Shown here one piece after another: positions 22,224 through 29,854 of a DNA stretch of 43,576 nucleotides (the stretch's first letter is position 1; each line of letters starts with the position of its first letter). The notes beneath the pieces were generated by a model that saw only the letters and a list, made by a program, of their open reading frames with translations, had not been told where the DNA came from and searched no databases. Source of the DNA: a virus; the IMG/VR virus record IMGVR_UViG_3300044819_000036, positions 1-43,576 of that record. The stretch is one strand, 5' to 3'. Position numbers and translations under genes: made by a program.

Positions 22224-22538
22224 TTGGCTGACCCGCTCGTGACGTACTTCGCGCTGTATCGGGCTCTCGAAGCTGGCCCCGTCGACGACGACGAGGGCGT
22301 CAGCGCCGTCTGTGTCGGGCTGTTCACGGACTTCGAAGAGGCGATCGTTGTCGCGCGCGAGAACTTGGCAGAGGGTTATTCGATTTCGATCGACCTCGGC
22401 GTTATGACACAGACCGAGTGGGACGCGATCGAAGAAGTGCCCGACGATTTCCATGTGCGGGCGACGGGTGAACCACCGGCCGCCGACGCGTCCGATCCCC
22501 ATGTCGATAGCACGGGAAATCCGTCCACGCGCGTCTAG
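22224..22538 (+). CDS. Acidic 104-residue protein
   Basis: The TTG at 22224 has a GAGGTGA Shine-Dalgarno site about 7 bases upstream, which decides the start. The sequence is acidic (DDDEGVSAVCVGLFTDFEEA, TEWDAIEEVPDDFHVR), with a Ser/Pro-rich end. It resembles small early phage proteins that bind host enzymes, but there is no specific motif. Confidence 0.58.
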   Translation: MADPLVTYFALYRALEAGPVDDDEGVSAVCVGLFTDFEEAIVVARENLAEGYSISIDLGVMTQTEWDAIEEVPDDFHVRATGEPPAADASDPHVDSTGNPSTRV

Positions 22539-22546
22539 GAATTGTC

Positions 22547-22663
22547 ATGGCCCTTGAGGACGACGAACCCGACGAAGGCGAGTTAGACGACGACGACAGT
22601 GACCTCGACGACGAGGACGACGACGAGGAGAGCGACGACGACGATCTCGACGACGGTTTGTAA
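22547..22663 (+). CDS. 38-residue hyper-acidic protein
   Basis: ATG at 22547 with an AGGAA upstream, TAA at 22661. About 70% of residues are Asp or Glu (for example DDDDSDLDDEDDDEE). Highly acidic small phage proteins sometimes mimic DNA and block host DNA-binding proteins. That role is inferred from composition only; a low-complexity tail with no function is also possible. Confidence 0.5.
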   Translation: MALEDDEPDEGELDDDDSDLDDEDDDEESDDDDLDDGL

Positions 22664-23020
22664 GGGGGTCCGCGCGGCCGTAGAGGGGACAACACGGCCG
22701 CGACTGACTCAGGGTTCGAACTTCTAACTTAGGTACGTGAAAGGCGAGTGACGGTCCACTAGTGACCCCGGTGTGAAAGCTGATCCCAGCAGCGGCCTCA
22801 AATTCTGAATTGGTGGATGTCGGGACCACCCGGCGGGAGAACGTCTTGGCAGGCGTCCGCGCGGGTGATCCCTCCTCTCAGGAGTGCCGTCGTCGATGCC
22901 CGATCGTACAAAAGATGGAGCGCGTTTTTCAAGCGCTCGTGTCGCTCAATCGACCTCATCGCGTCACTTTTTACGCCCGGTCGTCGGTGGTGTCTGGATT
23001 CGCGTCGCTCGGAGCGGGCG
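22664..23020. other. 357-bp non-coding region before the replication genes
   Basis: No convincing gene; frames here show no normal codon use. It contains a perfect hairpin (22673-22702), a short CTCCT/AGGAG stem near 22875, a GATCGTAC element near 22904 that recurs inside the initiator gene (23401, 23593), and a GAGCGC/GCGCTC hairpin near 22918-22939. Leader, regulatory or origin-flanking functions are possible. Confidence 0.5.
22673..22702. terminator. 9-bp perfect hairpin, possible terminator
   Basis: CGCGGCCGT, 12 bases, ACGGCCGCG, beginning 10 bases after the acidic-protein stop. No U-run follows. It may end the upstream operon or protect its 3' end. Confidence 0.5.
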
Positions 23021-24124
23021 ATGAACCGCGACGCCGAGGCCTGGGCCGACACCTTCACGCACCCGCGCGTCAATGAGGCGGCGCACGAAGTGCTCAAAGC
23101 CATCGCGCGCTGCATTCCGGAGGGCGAGACGACGACACCACTGATCGGGATGGGCGCGATCGCGCGGGAAGCCCACGTCAACCGCCGCACGGTCTGGACC
23201 TGGCTGCCGGTCTTCGTTGAGATCGGCGCCGTGCGCGTGGTTGATGGCGGGCAGGGAAGGCCGGCGCGCTACACCCTCGTCCACGTCGCCGGCGCCGACC
23301 CGATCACGGCCGTCCCGTTGCCGCTCCGCGCGGACCTGCAGGCGGTGCGGCCGCGGCCCGTGTTGCCGCTGCCGTTGTTCGACGAGCCGTCATCGACGCC
23401 GATCGTACGATCAGAGAGCGAAGAACTTGTGATCCGACCCACGGCGCCGATCACAAGTTACACAAGTTGGGCCGCGCGCACGATCACAAGGATCACAAGT
23501 TACACAAGTTGGCCGTTACAACTGGTCTCGATCGTGCGGCGAGTTGTCTCCGAGACGATCACAAGGATCACAAGGATCACAAGTACGCGGCCGATCGTAC
23601 GAACAGCGGGCGAAGAACTTGTGATCCGTACTTGTGATCCTTGTGATCCGCCGCGCGCGATCGACGCGGTGCTTACTACTGCGCGCGACGTACCACCACT
23701 TAAAGAAACTACTACCACCACCGCGCCACCAGGCGACCCGCCGCGGCCGCGCGCCGTCGAATCGCCGCCGTGTCGCTGGTTGGGGACGAAACACGCGTGG
23801 TGCGTCGGGCGCTTTCACGTGCCGAGGGATTTTCACGACGAGGAGCGCCGTAAGTGGCCCCGACAGCCCGGCGAGACGGATGCGGACCTGGACGAACAGT
23901 TGTTCGCCCACTATGCCGCGGTGTTCGCCGCGGTCCCAGAGACGGCCGACCTGCGACGGTTCAAGAACGAATTCGAAATTTGTCGCGCGTACTTGCGCGT
24001 CCAGTCGCCGGAAGCCACACCGAAGTCCCGGGCACCGACGCGTGAGACCCGGCCGCCGATTCCTGACAACGACCTGTTCGCGCGCGCGGCCGAAGAACGC
24101 CGCCAACGCTACGGAGGATCCTGA
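23021..24124 (+). CDS. Replication initiator with internal origin (lambda O-like)
   Basis: 367 residues from the ATG at 23021. The N-terminus is a winged helix: 'AAHEVLKAIARCIPEGETTT', 'IGMGAIAREAHVNRRTVWTW', 'GAVRVVDGGQGRPARYTLVH'. Residues about 135-210 are an odd repeat region (ITSYTSW, TITRITSYTSW, TITRITRITS) coded by 9-bp iterons. The C-terminal part is globular (CRWLGTKHAWCVGRFHVPRD, 'DLRRFKNEFEICRAYLRV'). A DnaC-like loader follows by 2 bases. The same arrangement, initiator with the origin inside its gene then helicase loader, is known from lambda O-P. Confidence 0.78.
   Translation: MNRDAEAWADTFTHPRVNEAAHEVLKAIARCIPEGETTTPLIGMGAIAREAHVNRRTVWTWLPVFVEIGAVRVVDGGQGRPARYTLVHVAGADPITAVPLPLRADLQAVRPRPVLPLPLFDEPSSTPIVRSESEELVIRPTAPITSYTSWAARTITRITSYTSWPLQLVSIVRRVVSETITRITRITSTRPIVRTAGEELVIRTCDPCDPPRAIDAVLTTARDVPPLKETTTTTAPPGDPPRPRAVESPPCRWLGTKHAWCVGRFHVPRDFHDEERRKWPRQPGETDADLDEQLFAHYAAVFAAVPETADLRRFKNEFEICRAYLRVQSPEATPKSRAPTRETRPPIPDNDLFARAAEERRQRYGGS
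23426..23648. repeat. Iteron array; candidate replication origin
   Basis: Six exact GATCACAAG (23449, 23482, 23491, 23557, 23566, 23575), four inverted CTTGTGATC (23426, 23618, 23631, 23640) and two variants TTACACAAG (23458, 23500). Some are tandem without gaps. A perfect palindrome GATCGTACGATC lies at 23401-23412 and a related GATCGTAC at 23593-23600. The array sits within the initiator gene and distorts its protein, as expected of selected DNA sites. Confidence 0.83.
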
Positions 24125-24126
24125 CG

Positions 24127-24999
24127 ATGCCCGCCGAGACGGAACGCTGCGCCTACTGCGACAACTACGGGTACGAACGACGCTGGATTCCGTACCGGAA
24201 CCCGACCGTCAAGGACTGCCGCTGCCGTGTCGCCAGCCGGAAGGCCGCGCGGATCGCGGCCGCCAACATCCCGGTGAAGTATGCACACGCCACGTTCGAC
24301 TCGTTCCGCGCCTACAACGCCAACCTGGTCGAGGCCCGACGCGTCGCGCAGTTCTGGGCGGAGAGCTATCCGCTGCTGCCGCAGCGCGCGGATGACACGA
24401 CCGGGCGCGGGCTCGTGCTGAGTGGCGCGGCGGGCGTCGGGAAAACCCATCTCGCCGCGGTGCTCCTGCGGGAGGCGATCGCGCGCACGGGGTGCTGGGG
24501 CCTGTTCTCCACGACGAAGGATCTCCTGTGGAAGATTCGGCAAAGCTACAACGCCACGAAACAGGCGACGGAAGCGGACATCCTGCAGCCGGTCATGCGG
24601 TGTGATCTCCTCGTGCTCGACGACCTTGGGGAAGAACGCGTCACGGACTGGGTCGCGGAAACCATGAACCTCATCGTCAACACGCGCTACAACGAGCAGC
24701 GCCCGATCGTCTGCACGACGAACTACGCGGACATCGACGACCCGACAGAGGTCAACGGGCTCGAATGTCGGATCGGGTTTCGGATGCGGTCCCGGCTGCA
24801 CGAGATGTGTGAGTTTGTCGAGATGGAAGGCGCCAGCTATCGCGACTTGCCGCCGAACGGGACCGACCAGGACCTCCGACGCCTGGCGAAGACGACCCGG
24901 AAGCACGCCCCGGTTCGCGCGCAACATCGGCGCGCGCCAGGCGCGCAGGACGGCGCCGGTGATCTGAAGTGGCCCGGCGGGAAAGGCGGCAACACGTGA
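24127..24999 (+). CDS. DnaC-like helicase loader ATPase
   Basis: 290 residues. N-terminal Cys cluster (CAYC at 8-11 and CRC at 31-33) could bind zinc. The AAA+ core has Walker A GAAGVGKT (100-107) and Walker B LLVLDDLG (161-168, Asp165-Asp166), plus sensor-like 'VCTTNYADIDD' and Arg-rich 'CRIGFRMRSRLHEMCEF'. It follows the initiator by two bases. DnaC/lambda P-type proteins load the host DnaB helicase at the origin. Its C-terminal tail is basic and low complexity. Confidence 0.9.
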   Translation: MPAETERCAYCDNYGYERRWIPYRNPTVKDCRCRVASRKAARIAAANIPVKYAHATFDSFRAYNANLVEARRVAQFWAESYPLLPQRADDTTGRGLVLSGAAGVGKTHLAAVLLREAIARTGCWGLFSTTKDLLWKIRQSYNATKQATEADILQPVMRCDLLVLDDLGEERVTDWVAETMNLIVNTRYNEQRPIVCTTNYADIDDPTEVNGLECRIGFRMRSRLHEMCEFVEMEGASYRDLPPNGTDQDLRRLAKTTRKHAPVRAQHRRAPGAQDGAGDLKWPGGKGGNT

Positions 25000-25235
25000 G
25001 GGCTCGATCTGACGACAAGGAACGCCTCGCGCCGCGGCCCGCGACGCTGCCGGAGATCGTCGCGTGCCTGGCCCGCCAAATCGCGGAGGGCTTCACGCCC
25101 GTCGTCGACGACATGGCTACACACCCGAATCGGAACGCGATTGACCGCGCGGAAATGCAACGGCTCGCGGACCTCTGTGACGCGCGCCACTTCCCGGTCG
25201 AAGCGGCGCGGATCCGTCGATGGCTGGCGGCATGA
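24996..25235 (+). CDS. 79-residue unknown protein
   Basis: A GTG at 24996 overlapping the loader's stop is the best start. Helical and Arg-rich (LPEIVACLARQIAEGFTPVV, 'RAEMQRLADLCDARHFPVEA'). No domain recognised. It overlaps the following small gene by 4 bp. Confidence 0.6.
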   Translation: MRARSDDKERLAPRPATLPEIVACLARQIAEGFTPVVDDMATHPNRNAIDRAEMQRLADLCDARHFPVEAARIRRWLAA

Positions 25236-25399
25236 GCCGCGCCGCGCGCTACCTGTGCGTGCACTTGTCCCCGATGCGTCAGACCTGGCGCGAGGGGGAT
25301 CACGTCGTCGTGCGGGAATTACCGGCGCGGCTGCTGTGTGTGTCGGTGCCGTGGATCCGTCGGGTACGTCGTCGGAAGATGCCGAGGAAATCCCGATGA
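25232..25399 (+). CDS. 55-residue basic small protein
   Basis: ATG overlaps the upstream stop and the stop overlaps the next ATG. Sequence MSRAARYLCVHLSPMRQTWR, 'DHVVVRELPARLLCVSVPW', then a very basic end (RRVRRRKMPRKSR). Nucleic-acid binding is possible; the family is unknown. Confidence 0.5.
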   Translation: MSRAARYLCVHLSPMRQTWREGDHVVVRELPARLLCVSVPWIRRVRRRKMPRKSR

Positions 25400-26307
25400 G
25401 CAATCACACCGCGATCGAGTGGACCGACGCGACGTGGAACCCGACGACGGGCTGCACGAAAATCTCGCCCGGGTGTGCTCACTGCTACATCGAGCGAACG
25501 CCGGCGTTTCGCATTCCCGGCAATCGGTTCGTCCACGGCAAGACGGACATCGCGATCTTTCACGACCGGCTCGACCAACCGCTGCACTGGCGGAAGCCGC
25601 GGCGCGTCTTCGTCAACAGCCTGAGCGATCTGTTTCACGACGACATCAGCGACGCGTTCATCGGCCAGGTGTTCGATGTGATGGCGCAGGCGGTTCGCCA
25701 CACGTTTCAGCTCCTCACCAAACGACCGGAGCGGATGCGCGCGCTCGTGCCGACGTTCGCGGCGCGCCACACGGCACGCGATGGGTCCGGCTGGCCGCTG
25801 CCGAATGTCTGGCTTGGCGTCAGCGTGGAGAACCAGCATTTCGCCAACGAGCGGATCCCGTTGCTGCTAAAGACACCGGCGGTCGTGCGGTTCATCAGCG
25901 CGGAACCGTTGCTCGAGCACGTGGACCTCGACAACGGCGAGACGTCCTGGCTGACCTGCACCCCCCACAACCAACGGCGGGAGGGCGGCGACTGCTGCAT
26001 GACGCACCTCGAGGACGGCGACCGACATTTCCGCGGCATCGACTGGGTGATCGTCGGCGGTGAGAGCGGCCCGAAGTCACGGCCGTTCAACATCGAATGG
26101 GCGCGCTCGCTCATCGCGGAGTGTCAGCGAGCCGGCGTCCCGTGCTTCGTGAAGCAGCTCGGCGCGAATCGAATCATGAAGGCCTCCGACTTGGTGGGCC
26201 GCGCGCCGATCGGTAAAGCCGACGAACCCGCAGCGTGGCCAGAGGATCTCCGCGTCCGCGAGTGGCCGGAATGCGGAGAGACGTGGGAGCTGCCGAGTGT
26301 CGAGTAA
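25396..26307 (+). CDS. DUF5131 (phage Gp37/Gp68-like) protein
   Basis: 303 residues. The family hallmark is clear at the N-terminus: 'IEWTDATWNPTTGCTKISPG' then CAHCY, with a radical-SAM-like Cys arrangement, followed by 'RRVFVNSLSDLFHDDISDAF', 'FQLLTKRPERM', 'NVWLGVSVENQHFANERI' and 'DWVIVGGESGPKSRPF'. The family is frequent in phages and its reaction is unknown. A radical-SAM-like TIM barrel is inferred from motifs. It overlaps the next gene by 11 bp. Confidence 0.88.
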   Translation: MSNHTAIEWTDATWNPTTGCTKISPGCAHCYIERTPAFRIPGNRFVHGKTDIAIFHDRLDQPLHWRKPRRVFVNSLSDLFHDDISDAFIGQVFDVMAQAVRHTFQLLTKRPERMRALVPTFAARHTARDGSGWPLPNVWLGVSVENQHFANERIPLLLKTPAVVRFISAEPLLEHVDLDNGETSWLTCTPHNQRREGGDCCMTHLEDGDRHFRGIDWVIVGGESGPKSRPFNIEWARSLIAECQRAGVPCFVKQLGANRIMKASDLVGRAPIGKADEPAAWPEDLRVREWPECGETWELPSVE

Positions 26308-28099
26308 AGCGCTGCACCTGGCGAAGGGCCTCGTGCTGCCGGCCGACGCCGTCACGCAAACCTTCGCGATCTTCGGCAAGCGCGGGTCCGGCAAGACAAA
26401 CGGCGCGACCGTGCTCGTCGAAGAGCTGCTCAAGGTGCACCTGCCGGTCGTCATCCTGGATCCGGTCGATGCCTGGTGGGGGCTGAAAGCGAGCTTCGAC
26501 GGGAAGGGACCCGGGTTTCCGATCTACGTCTTCGGCGGGCCGCACGGCGATCTCCCGCTCGAGCCCAGCGCCGGCGCCCTCATCGCCGACGTCGTCGCGC
26601 ACGAACGGCTGCCGATGATCCTGTCGATGAAGACGTGGGGCGTCGCCGAACGCGCGCGGTTCGTCACGGACTTCGCGAAGCGGCTGCTACAGGTGAACAC
26701 CGAGCCCGTGATGATGGTGCTCGAGGAAGCCGACGCGTTCATCCCGCAGCGACCGGCGAAGGGCGAAGAGGCGATGCTCGGCGCGATGGACCGCCTGGTG
26801 CGCTGGGGCCGGGGCAGCGGCGTCGGCTGCACGATCATCACCCAGCGATCGGCCAAGGTGAACAAGGACGTCACGACCCAGGCCGAGACCCTCATCGCGT
26901 TCCGCACGACCGGCCCGCAGGACCGCGACGCCATCGACGGCTGGATCAAGCATCACGCCGGCGACGAGCGCCGCGAAGAGGTGCTCTCGACCTTGCCCGC
27001 CCTGGCGACGGGCACCGCCTGGGTGTGGAGTCCCGAGTGGCTCGAGTTCTTCGGTCAGGCCAAATTCCGCCGGCGGGCGACGTTCGATTCCGCGGCGACG
27101 CCGAAGGTCGGACAGAAGGTGCGGCCGCCGAAGCAACTCGCCGCGGTCGACCTCGAGCAGCTCAGGACCCAGATGGCCGAGACGGTCGAGAAGGCCAAGG
27201 CGGAGGATCCGCGCGAGCTGAAGAAGACGATCGCCGATCTGAAAAAGCAGGTGGCCGCTAAGCAGCCGGCGCCGATGCCGCCGCCGAAGCCGACACGCGT
27301 CGAGATCCCCGTCCTCAAGGAAGGGCAGTTGAAGCGGCTCGAGAAGATTTACGAGCGTATGTTGGCGGAGGCCGAGAAGCACGGCGCCGCGATGTCGCTG
27401 CTGTGGAACCACCAGGCCGAGGAAGCGAAGGCGCTGCTCGACGTGCTCCGCAGCATCGCCGGCGTGCCGAAACCGACCGCGCGAGTTCTCCCCCATGAGC
27501 AACATCCACATCACCATCGTGATCAGGTTCAACGATCTCGCGCGCCTCAGCCCAGCGCAGCAGCACGCGGTGATGATGGGCGTGGCGCGCGTCCTCGCCG
27601 CGGCCGAGACGCCGAGTCAAACGGCGCCGGCGAGCTAAGCCGGATGCACCGGGCGATGTTGACCGCGCTGGCGCAGCATCCCGAGGGCCTGACGAAGAAA
27701 CAGATCCTCATCCACACGAGCTACTCGTCGAACGGCGCCACGTCGGCCGCGTTCGCCGACTTCGTGCGGGAAGGCTACGCGGACGCGCATCGACCAGGCG
27801 CGCTCCGGATCACGCCGCTCGGGCTCTCCACGCTCGGCGCCTACGAGCCGCTCCCGGTCGGCGACGACCTCCGCGAATTTCTCCTGACCGGCGATCGGTT
27901 GAGTGTCATGGAGCGCGTGATCCTCGCGGAGATCTGCCGCTCGTATCCGGGCGACCTGACGAAGGGCGAGATCCTCGAGGCGGCGAAGTATTCGTCGAAC
28001 GGGGCGACGAGCGCCACGTTCGCGAAGTTGGTCGCACTCGGGTACGCCGTGTCGGCCGGACCTGGTCGGCTGAAAGCCGCGGAGGAATTGTTCTCATGA
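26297..28099 (+). CDS. HerA/FtsK-like ATPase with tandem winged helices
   Basis: 600 residues from GTG. Walker A GKRGSGKT (27-34), Walker B VMMVLEEAD (138-146), then 'GRGSGVGCTIITQRSAKVNK' typical of HerA/VirB4 ATPases. A charged coiled coil follows (about 285-395). At the end are two similar winged-helix units (GLTKKQILIHTSYSSNGATS and DLTKGEILEAAKYSSNGATS). Residues about 398-448 are His/Arg/Pro-rich with atypical codon use because another frame looks coding there. Such ATPases move or process DNA; the role in this phage may be replication, recombination or packaging support. Confidence 0.78.
   Translation: MSSKALHLAKGLVLPADAVTQTFAIFGKRGSGKTNGATVLVEELLKVHLPVVILDPVDAWWGLKASFDGKGPGFPIYVFGGPHGDLPLEPSAGALIADVVAHERLPMILSMKTWGVAERARFVTDFAKRLLQVNTEPVMMVLEEADAFIPQRPAKGEEAMLGAMDRLVRWGRGSGVGCTIITQRSAKVNKDVTTQAETLIAFRTTGPQDRDAIDGWIKHHAGDERREEVLSTLPALATGTAWVWSPEWLEFFGQAKFRRRATFDSAATPKVGQKVRPPKQLAAVDLEQLRTQMAETVEKAKAEDPRELKKTIADLKKQVAAKQPAPMPPPKPTRVEIPVLKEGQLKRLEKIYERMLAEAEKHGAAMSLLWNHQAEEAKALLDVLRSIAGVPKPTARVLPHEQHPHHHRDQVQRSRAPQPSAAARGDDGRGARPRRGRDAESNGAGELSRMHRAMLTALAQHPEGLTKKQILIHTSYSSNGATSAAFADFVREGYADAHRPGALRITPLGLSTLGAYEPLPVGDDLREFLLTGDRLSVMERVILAEICRSYPGDLTKGEILEAAKYSSNGATSATFAKLVALGYAVSAGPGRLKAAEELFS
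27495..27638 (+). CDS. Embedded 47-residue frame inside the ATPase gene
   Basis: ATG at 27495, TAA at 27636-27638, in the +1 frame relative to the ATPase. The product starts MSNIHITIVIRFNDLARLSP and continues 'AQQHAVMMGVARVLAAAETP'. By eye its third codon positions are about 94% G/C, as in neighbouring genes, while the ATPase frame here drops to about 50%. So this frame is probably the truly selected one. It may be a separate overlapped gene or the sign of a frameshift in the ATPase gene. Confidence 0.55.
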   Translation: MSNIHITIVIRFNDLARLSPAQQHAVMMGVARVLAAAETPSQTAPAS

Positions 28100-28269
28100 C
28101 TCGCGAACAGATCACCGAAGGCCTGGAACTACTCGTGCTGCAGCTCGCGAACGGCGAGTCCCACCTGCCAAAGGGTTGGACGCCGCACGAATGGGCGTAC
28201 CTCAAAGGCGTCGCCTCGCACGCCATCTTGCAGGTTCGGGATCGGCTCGTGGTGGTGGCCGCGCAATGA
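28096..28269 (+). CDS. 57-residue helical protein
   Basis: ATG overlaps the ATPase stop. Helical (EGLELLVLQLANGES, 'TPHEWAYLKGVASHAILQVR'). No family recognised. It is coupled to the next gene by a 4-bp overlap. Confidence 0.55.
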   Translation: MTREQITEGLELLVLQLANGESHLPKGWTPHEWAYLKGVASHAILQVRDRLVVVAAQ

Positions 28270-28466
28270 CGCTCGAGGACTTTCTCGAGTTCGTCCGACG
28301 CGGACGGGCCGCGCAAGCCGCGGTCGACGCGATCGTCCGGCCGTCGATCACCTGTCCGGTGTGTCAGCGCGTCAGCTACAACCCGAATGACGTCGCGCAG
28401 CAGTACTGCGGCTTCTGCCATCGCTTCCACATGGATCACTTGTCGGCTGCAGAGAAAAATTCATGA
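28266..28466 (+). CDS. Small zinc-finger protein
   Basis: 66 residues. A helical start (LEDFLEFVRRGRAAQAAV) is followed by CPVC and CGFC 18 residues apart with nearby His (CGFCHRFHMDH), a rubredoxin-like zinc knuckle. It is probably a small adaptor or DNA-binding protein. Overlaps both neighbours by 4 bp. Confidence 0.62.
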   Translation: MTLEDFLEFVRRGRAAQAAVDAIVRPSITCPVCQRVSYNPNDVAQQYCGFCHRFHMDHLSAAEKNS

Positions 28467-29047
28467 ACCACGACGTTCCACGTACCACGTCTCAGAACTC
28501 TGAGACCTCTGAGAACTCTCAGAACTCCGACTACAGCACCTGGCTCACGAAACAGCAGGCCGCGGACACGATCGGCGTCTCGACCAAAACGATCGAACAG
28601 TTCGCCAAGGACGGCAAAATCCAGCAAGCCGCCTGGCGGCCCCAGGGTCGCGGCGCCGAAAAAGCCGTCTACCACCCTGACGACGTGGCGCGCATCGCCG
28701 CGGAGCGCCGCCCTGGCCCTCAGGCGTTCGTTTTACCGGCCGGTGTGACCCCCCCTGTCAACGGGAATGGCCACCAGACCGGTATCAGGCCTCTCACCCC
28801 GCTCACGGGCGCGCCGTCCGGCGAGGACGTCCTGCGCCTGGTGTTCGCGGCGGCCTTACAGCGGCTGACGTCTGAGAACCCTGAGACTTCTGAGAACTCT
28901 CAGAAGCTGTTCCTCACGATCCCGGAGGCGGCCGTCGTGTCCGGCTTCAGCCAGGCGTACTTGCGGCGGAAGTGTCAGGACGGTTGGACCGGGGCGATCA
29001 AGGACGGGGCGTGGAAGATTCGACGGAAGGATCTCGAGGCGCTGTGA
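28463..29047 (+). CDS. Protein with two excisionase-type HTH domains
   Basis: 194 residues. Domain 1 (about 25-80): 'WLTKQQAADTIGVSTKTIEQ' then 'VYHPDDVARIAAERR'. Domain 2 (about 148-194): 'FLTIPEAAVVSGFSQAYLRR' then 'DGAWKIRRKDLEAL'. The linkers before each domain are Ser/Asn/Glu-rich (SQNSETSENSQNS; SENPETSENSQ), each coded by four 9-bp repeats that form palindromes. A regulator or partition-like protein that binds sites in its own gene is one reading. Confidence 0.7.
   Translation: MNHDVPRTTSQNSETSENSQNSDYSTWLTKQQAADTIGVSTKTIEQFAKDGKIQQAAWRPQGRGAEKAVYHPDDVARIAAERRPGPQAFVLPAGVTPPVNGNGHQTGIRPLTPLTGAPSGEDVLRLVFAAALQRLTSENPETSENSQKLFLTIPEAAVVSGFSQAYLRRKCQDGWTGAIKDGAWKIRRKDLEAL
28490..28525. 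repeat. Four 9-bp TCTSAGAxC repeats, cluster 1
   Basis: TCTCAGAAC, TCTGAGACC, TCTGAGAAC, TCTCAGAAC. Because TCTCAGA and TCTGAGA are reverse complements, units 1-2 (28490-28505) and 3-4 (28508-28523) form 7-bp-arm palindromes with 2-base centres. Confidence 0.82.
28871..28906. repeat. Four 9-bp TCTSAGAxC repeats, cluster 2
   Basis: TCTGAGAAC, CCTGAGACT, TCTGAGAAC, TCTCAGAAG. Bases 28889-28904 are the same 16-bp palindrome as 28508-28523. Confidence 0.82.
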
Positions 29048-29280
29048 TGTGTGAGCGCGTGGCGATCCCCGGTGGCGGCGTGGCGATTGTCTGCGGCGTG
29101 CGCCGACGTCGAAAGCGCTGCACGCATTGCCGGGACTGGGCCGAGTACGAATGCGACACCTGCGACGTGCCGCTCTGTCGACGTTGTCGGATTCACGTAC
29201 CGCCGGATCAGGACTACTGCCGGGTGCATCGGGCAGAGGCGCGCGAGGCGGCTAGCGCGTTGCGAGGAGAGCAGGGCTAA
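29047..29280 (+). CDS. Cys-rich zinc-binding protein
   Basis: 77 residues from the ATG at 29047, overlapping the previous stop by one base. CTHC, 'CDTCDVPLCRRC' and a late CRVH give a treble-clef/B-box-like Cys/His set. It is basic before the fingers (GVRRRRKR). Nucleic-acid or protein binding is likely; identity unknown. Confidence 0.62.
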   Translation: MCERVAIPGGGVAIVCGVRRRRKRCTHCRDWAEYECDTCDVPLCRRCRIHVPPDQDYCRVHRAEAREAASALRGEQG

Positions 29281-29612
29281 TGCCGACACAGGACGGACTG
29301 ACCGAACCGGAGATCCTCGTCAACGGTCGCGCGTTGACCTTCGCTGAAAGCATGGCCGTGCGCGTCGCGATCGGCAACTTTCGGATCACCCTCACTGATC
29401 GAAAGATACGCCGCGGCATCGGCGAGCGGCTGGCGAGCAACTACGATCACCACCTCGCCAACGTCGAGCGGACGATGCTCGCCACCCAACCCCCGAACGC
29501 GTTCCATGTCCACCTCGACGCGTGCCGGCAGTGCCGCGACCATCCGCTCGATCTGTGTACGATCGGCGCCGGCCTATTGCGGGCGGCCGTCGATGCGAGT
29601 GACCGACCATGA
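29280..29612 (+). CDS. Unknown 110-residue protein
   Basis: ATG shares one base with the previous stop. Helical N-terminal half (LTFAESMAVRVAIGNFRITL), then 'HLDACRQCRDHPLDLCTIG' with three Cys and two His that might bind metal. Overlaps the next gene by 4 bp. Confidence 0.6.
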   Translation: MPTQDGLTEPEILVNGRALTFAESMAVRVAIGNFRITLTDRKIRRGIGERLASNYDHHLANVERTMLATQPPNAFHVHLDACRQCRDHPLDLCTIGAGLLRAAVDASDRP

Positions 29613-29854
29613 TCGATATCGGCGACCTGGCCAACGAACTTCAGGCGCGTGGGCCGATGGAGCTCACGTTGCGGCCACAGACCGTGCTGCAGTTGGTCGG
29701 GATGCTGCAGCTCGCCATGCGGCATCCCCAGCTCGGCACGATCAATCGGTCCACCGCGGTGACGTTTATTGCCGGCGCGCGCGCGTACTTCGCCGACGCG
29801 CCGACGGTGCTCGCGGTGCTCGATGCCGGCGACGATCCGAGTCAGGACCGATGA
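29609..29854 (+). CDS. Unknown 81-residue protein
   Basis: Helical (LRPQTVLQLVGMLQLAMRHP, 'STAVTFIAGARAYFADAPTV'). Similar short proteins occur in early regions of other siphoviruses. No function known. Coupled to both neighbours. Confidence 0.6.
   Translation: MIDIGDLANELQARGPMELTLRPQTVLQLVGMLQLAMRHPQLGTINRSTAVTFIAGARAYFADAPTVLAVLDAGDDPSQDR

Noticed and set aside
22708-22724. GGTTCGAAC resembling a tRNA T-loop
   Set aside because: The flanking bases do not form the T-stem and no other arms are present.
22817-23020. Upstream extension of the initiator gene (68 more residues)
   Set aside because: The extension has poor codon use and odd composition. The ATG at 23021 precedes the first recognisable domain and has a GGAG-like site upstream.
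23557-23583. CRISPR-like short repeats
   Set aside because: Repeats are 9 bp, mostly abutting and in both orientations without unique spacers, so they are iterons rather than a CRISPR array.
28508-28523. Intrinsic terminator
   Set aside because: The palindrome is within a coding region, has a 2-base centre that cannot form a good RNA loop, and no U-tract follows.
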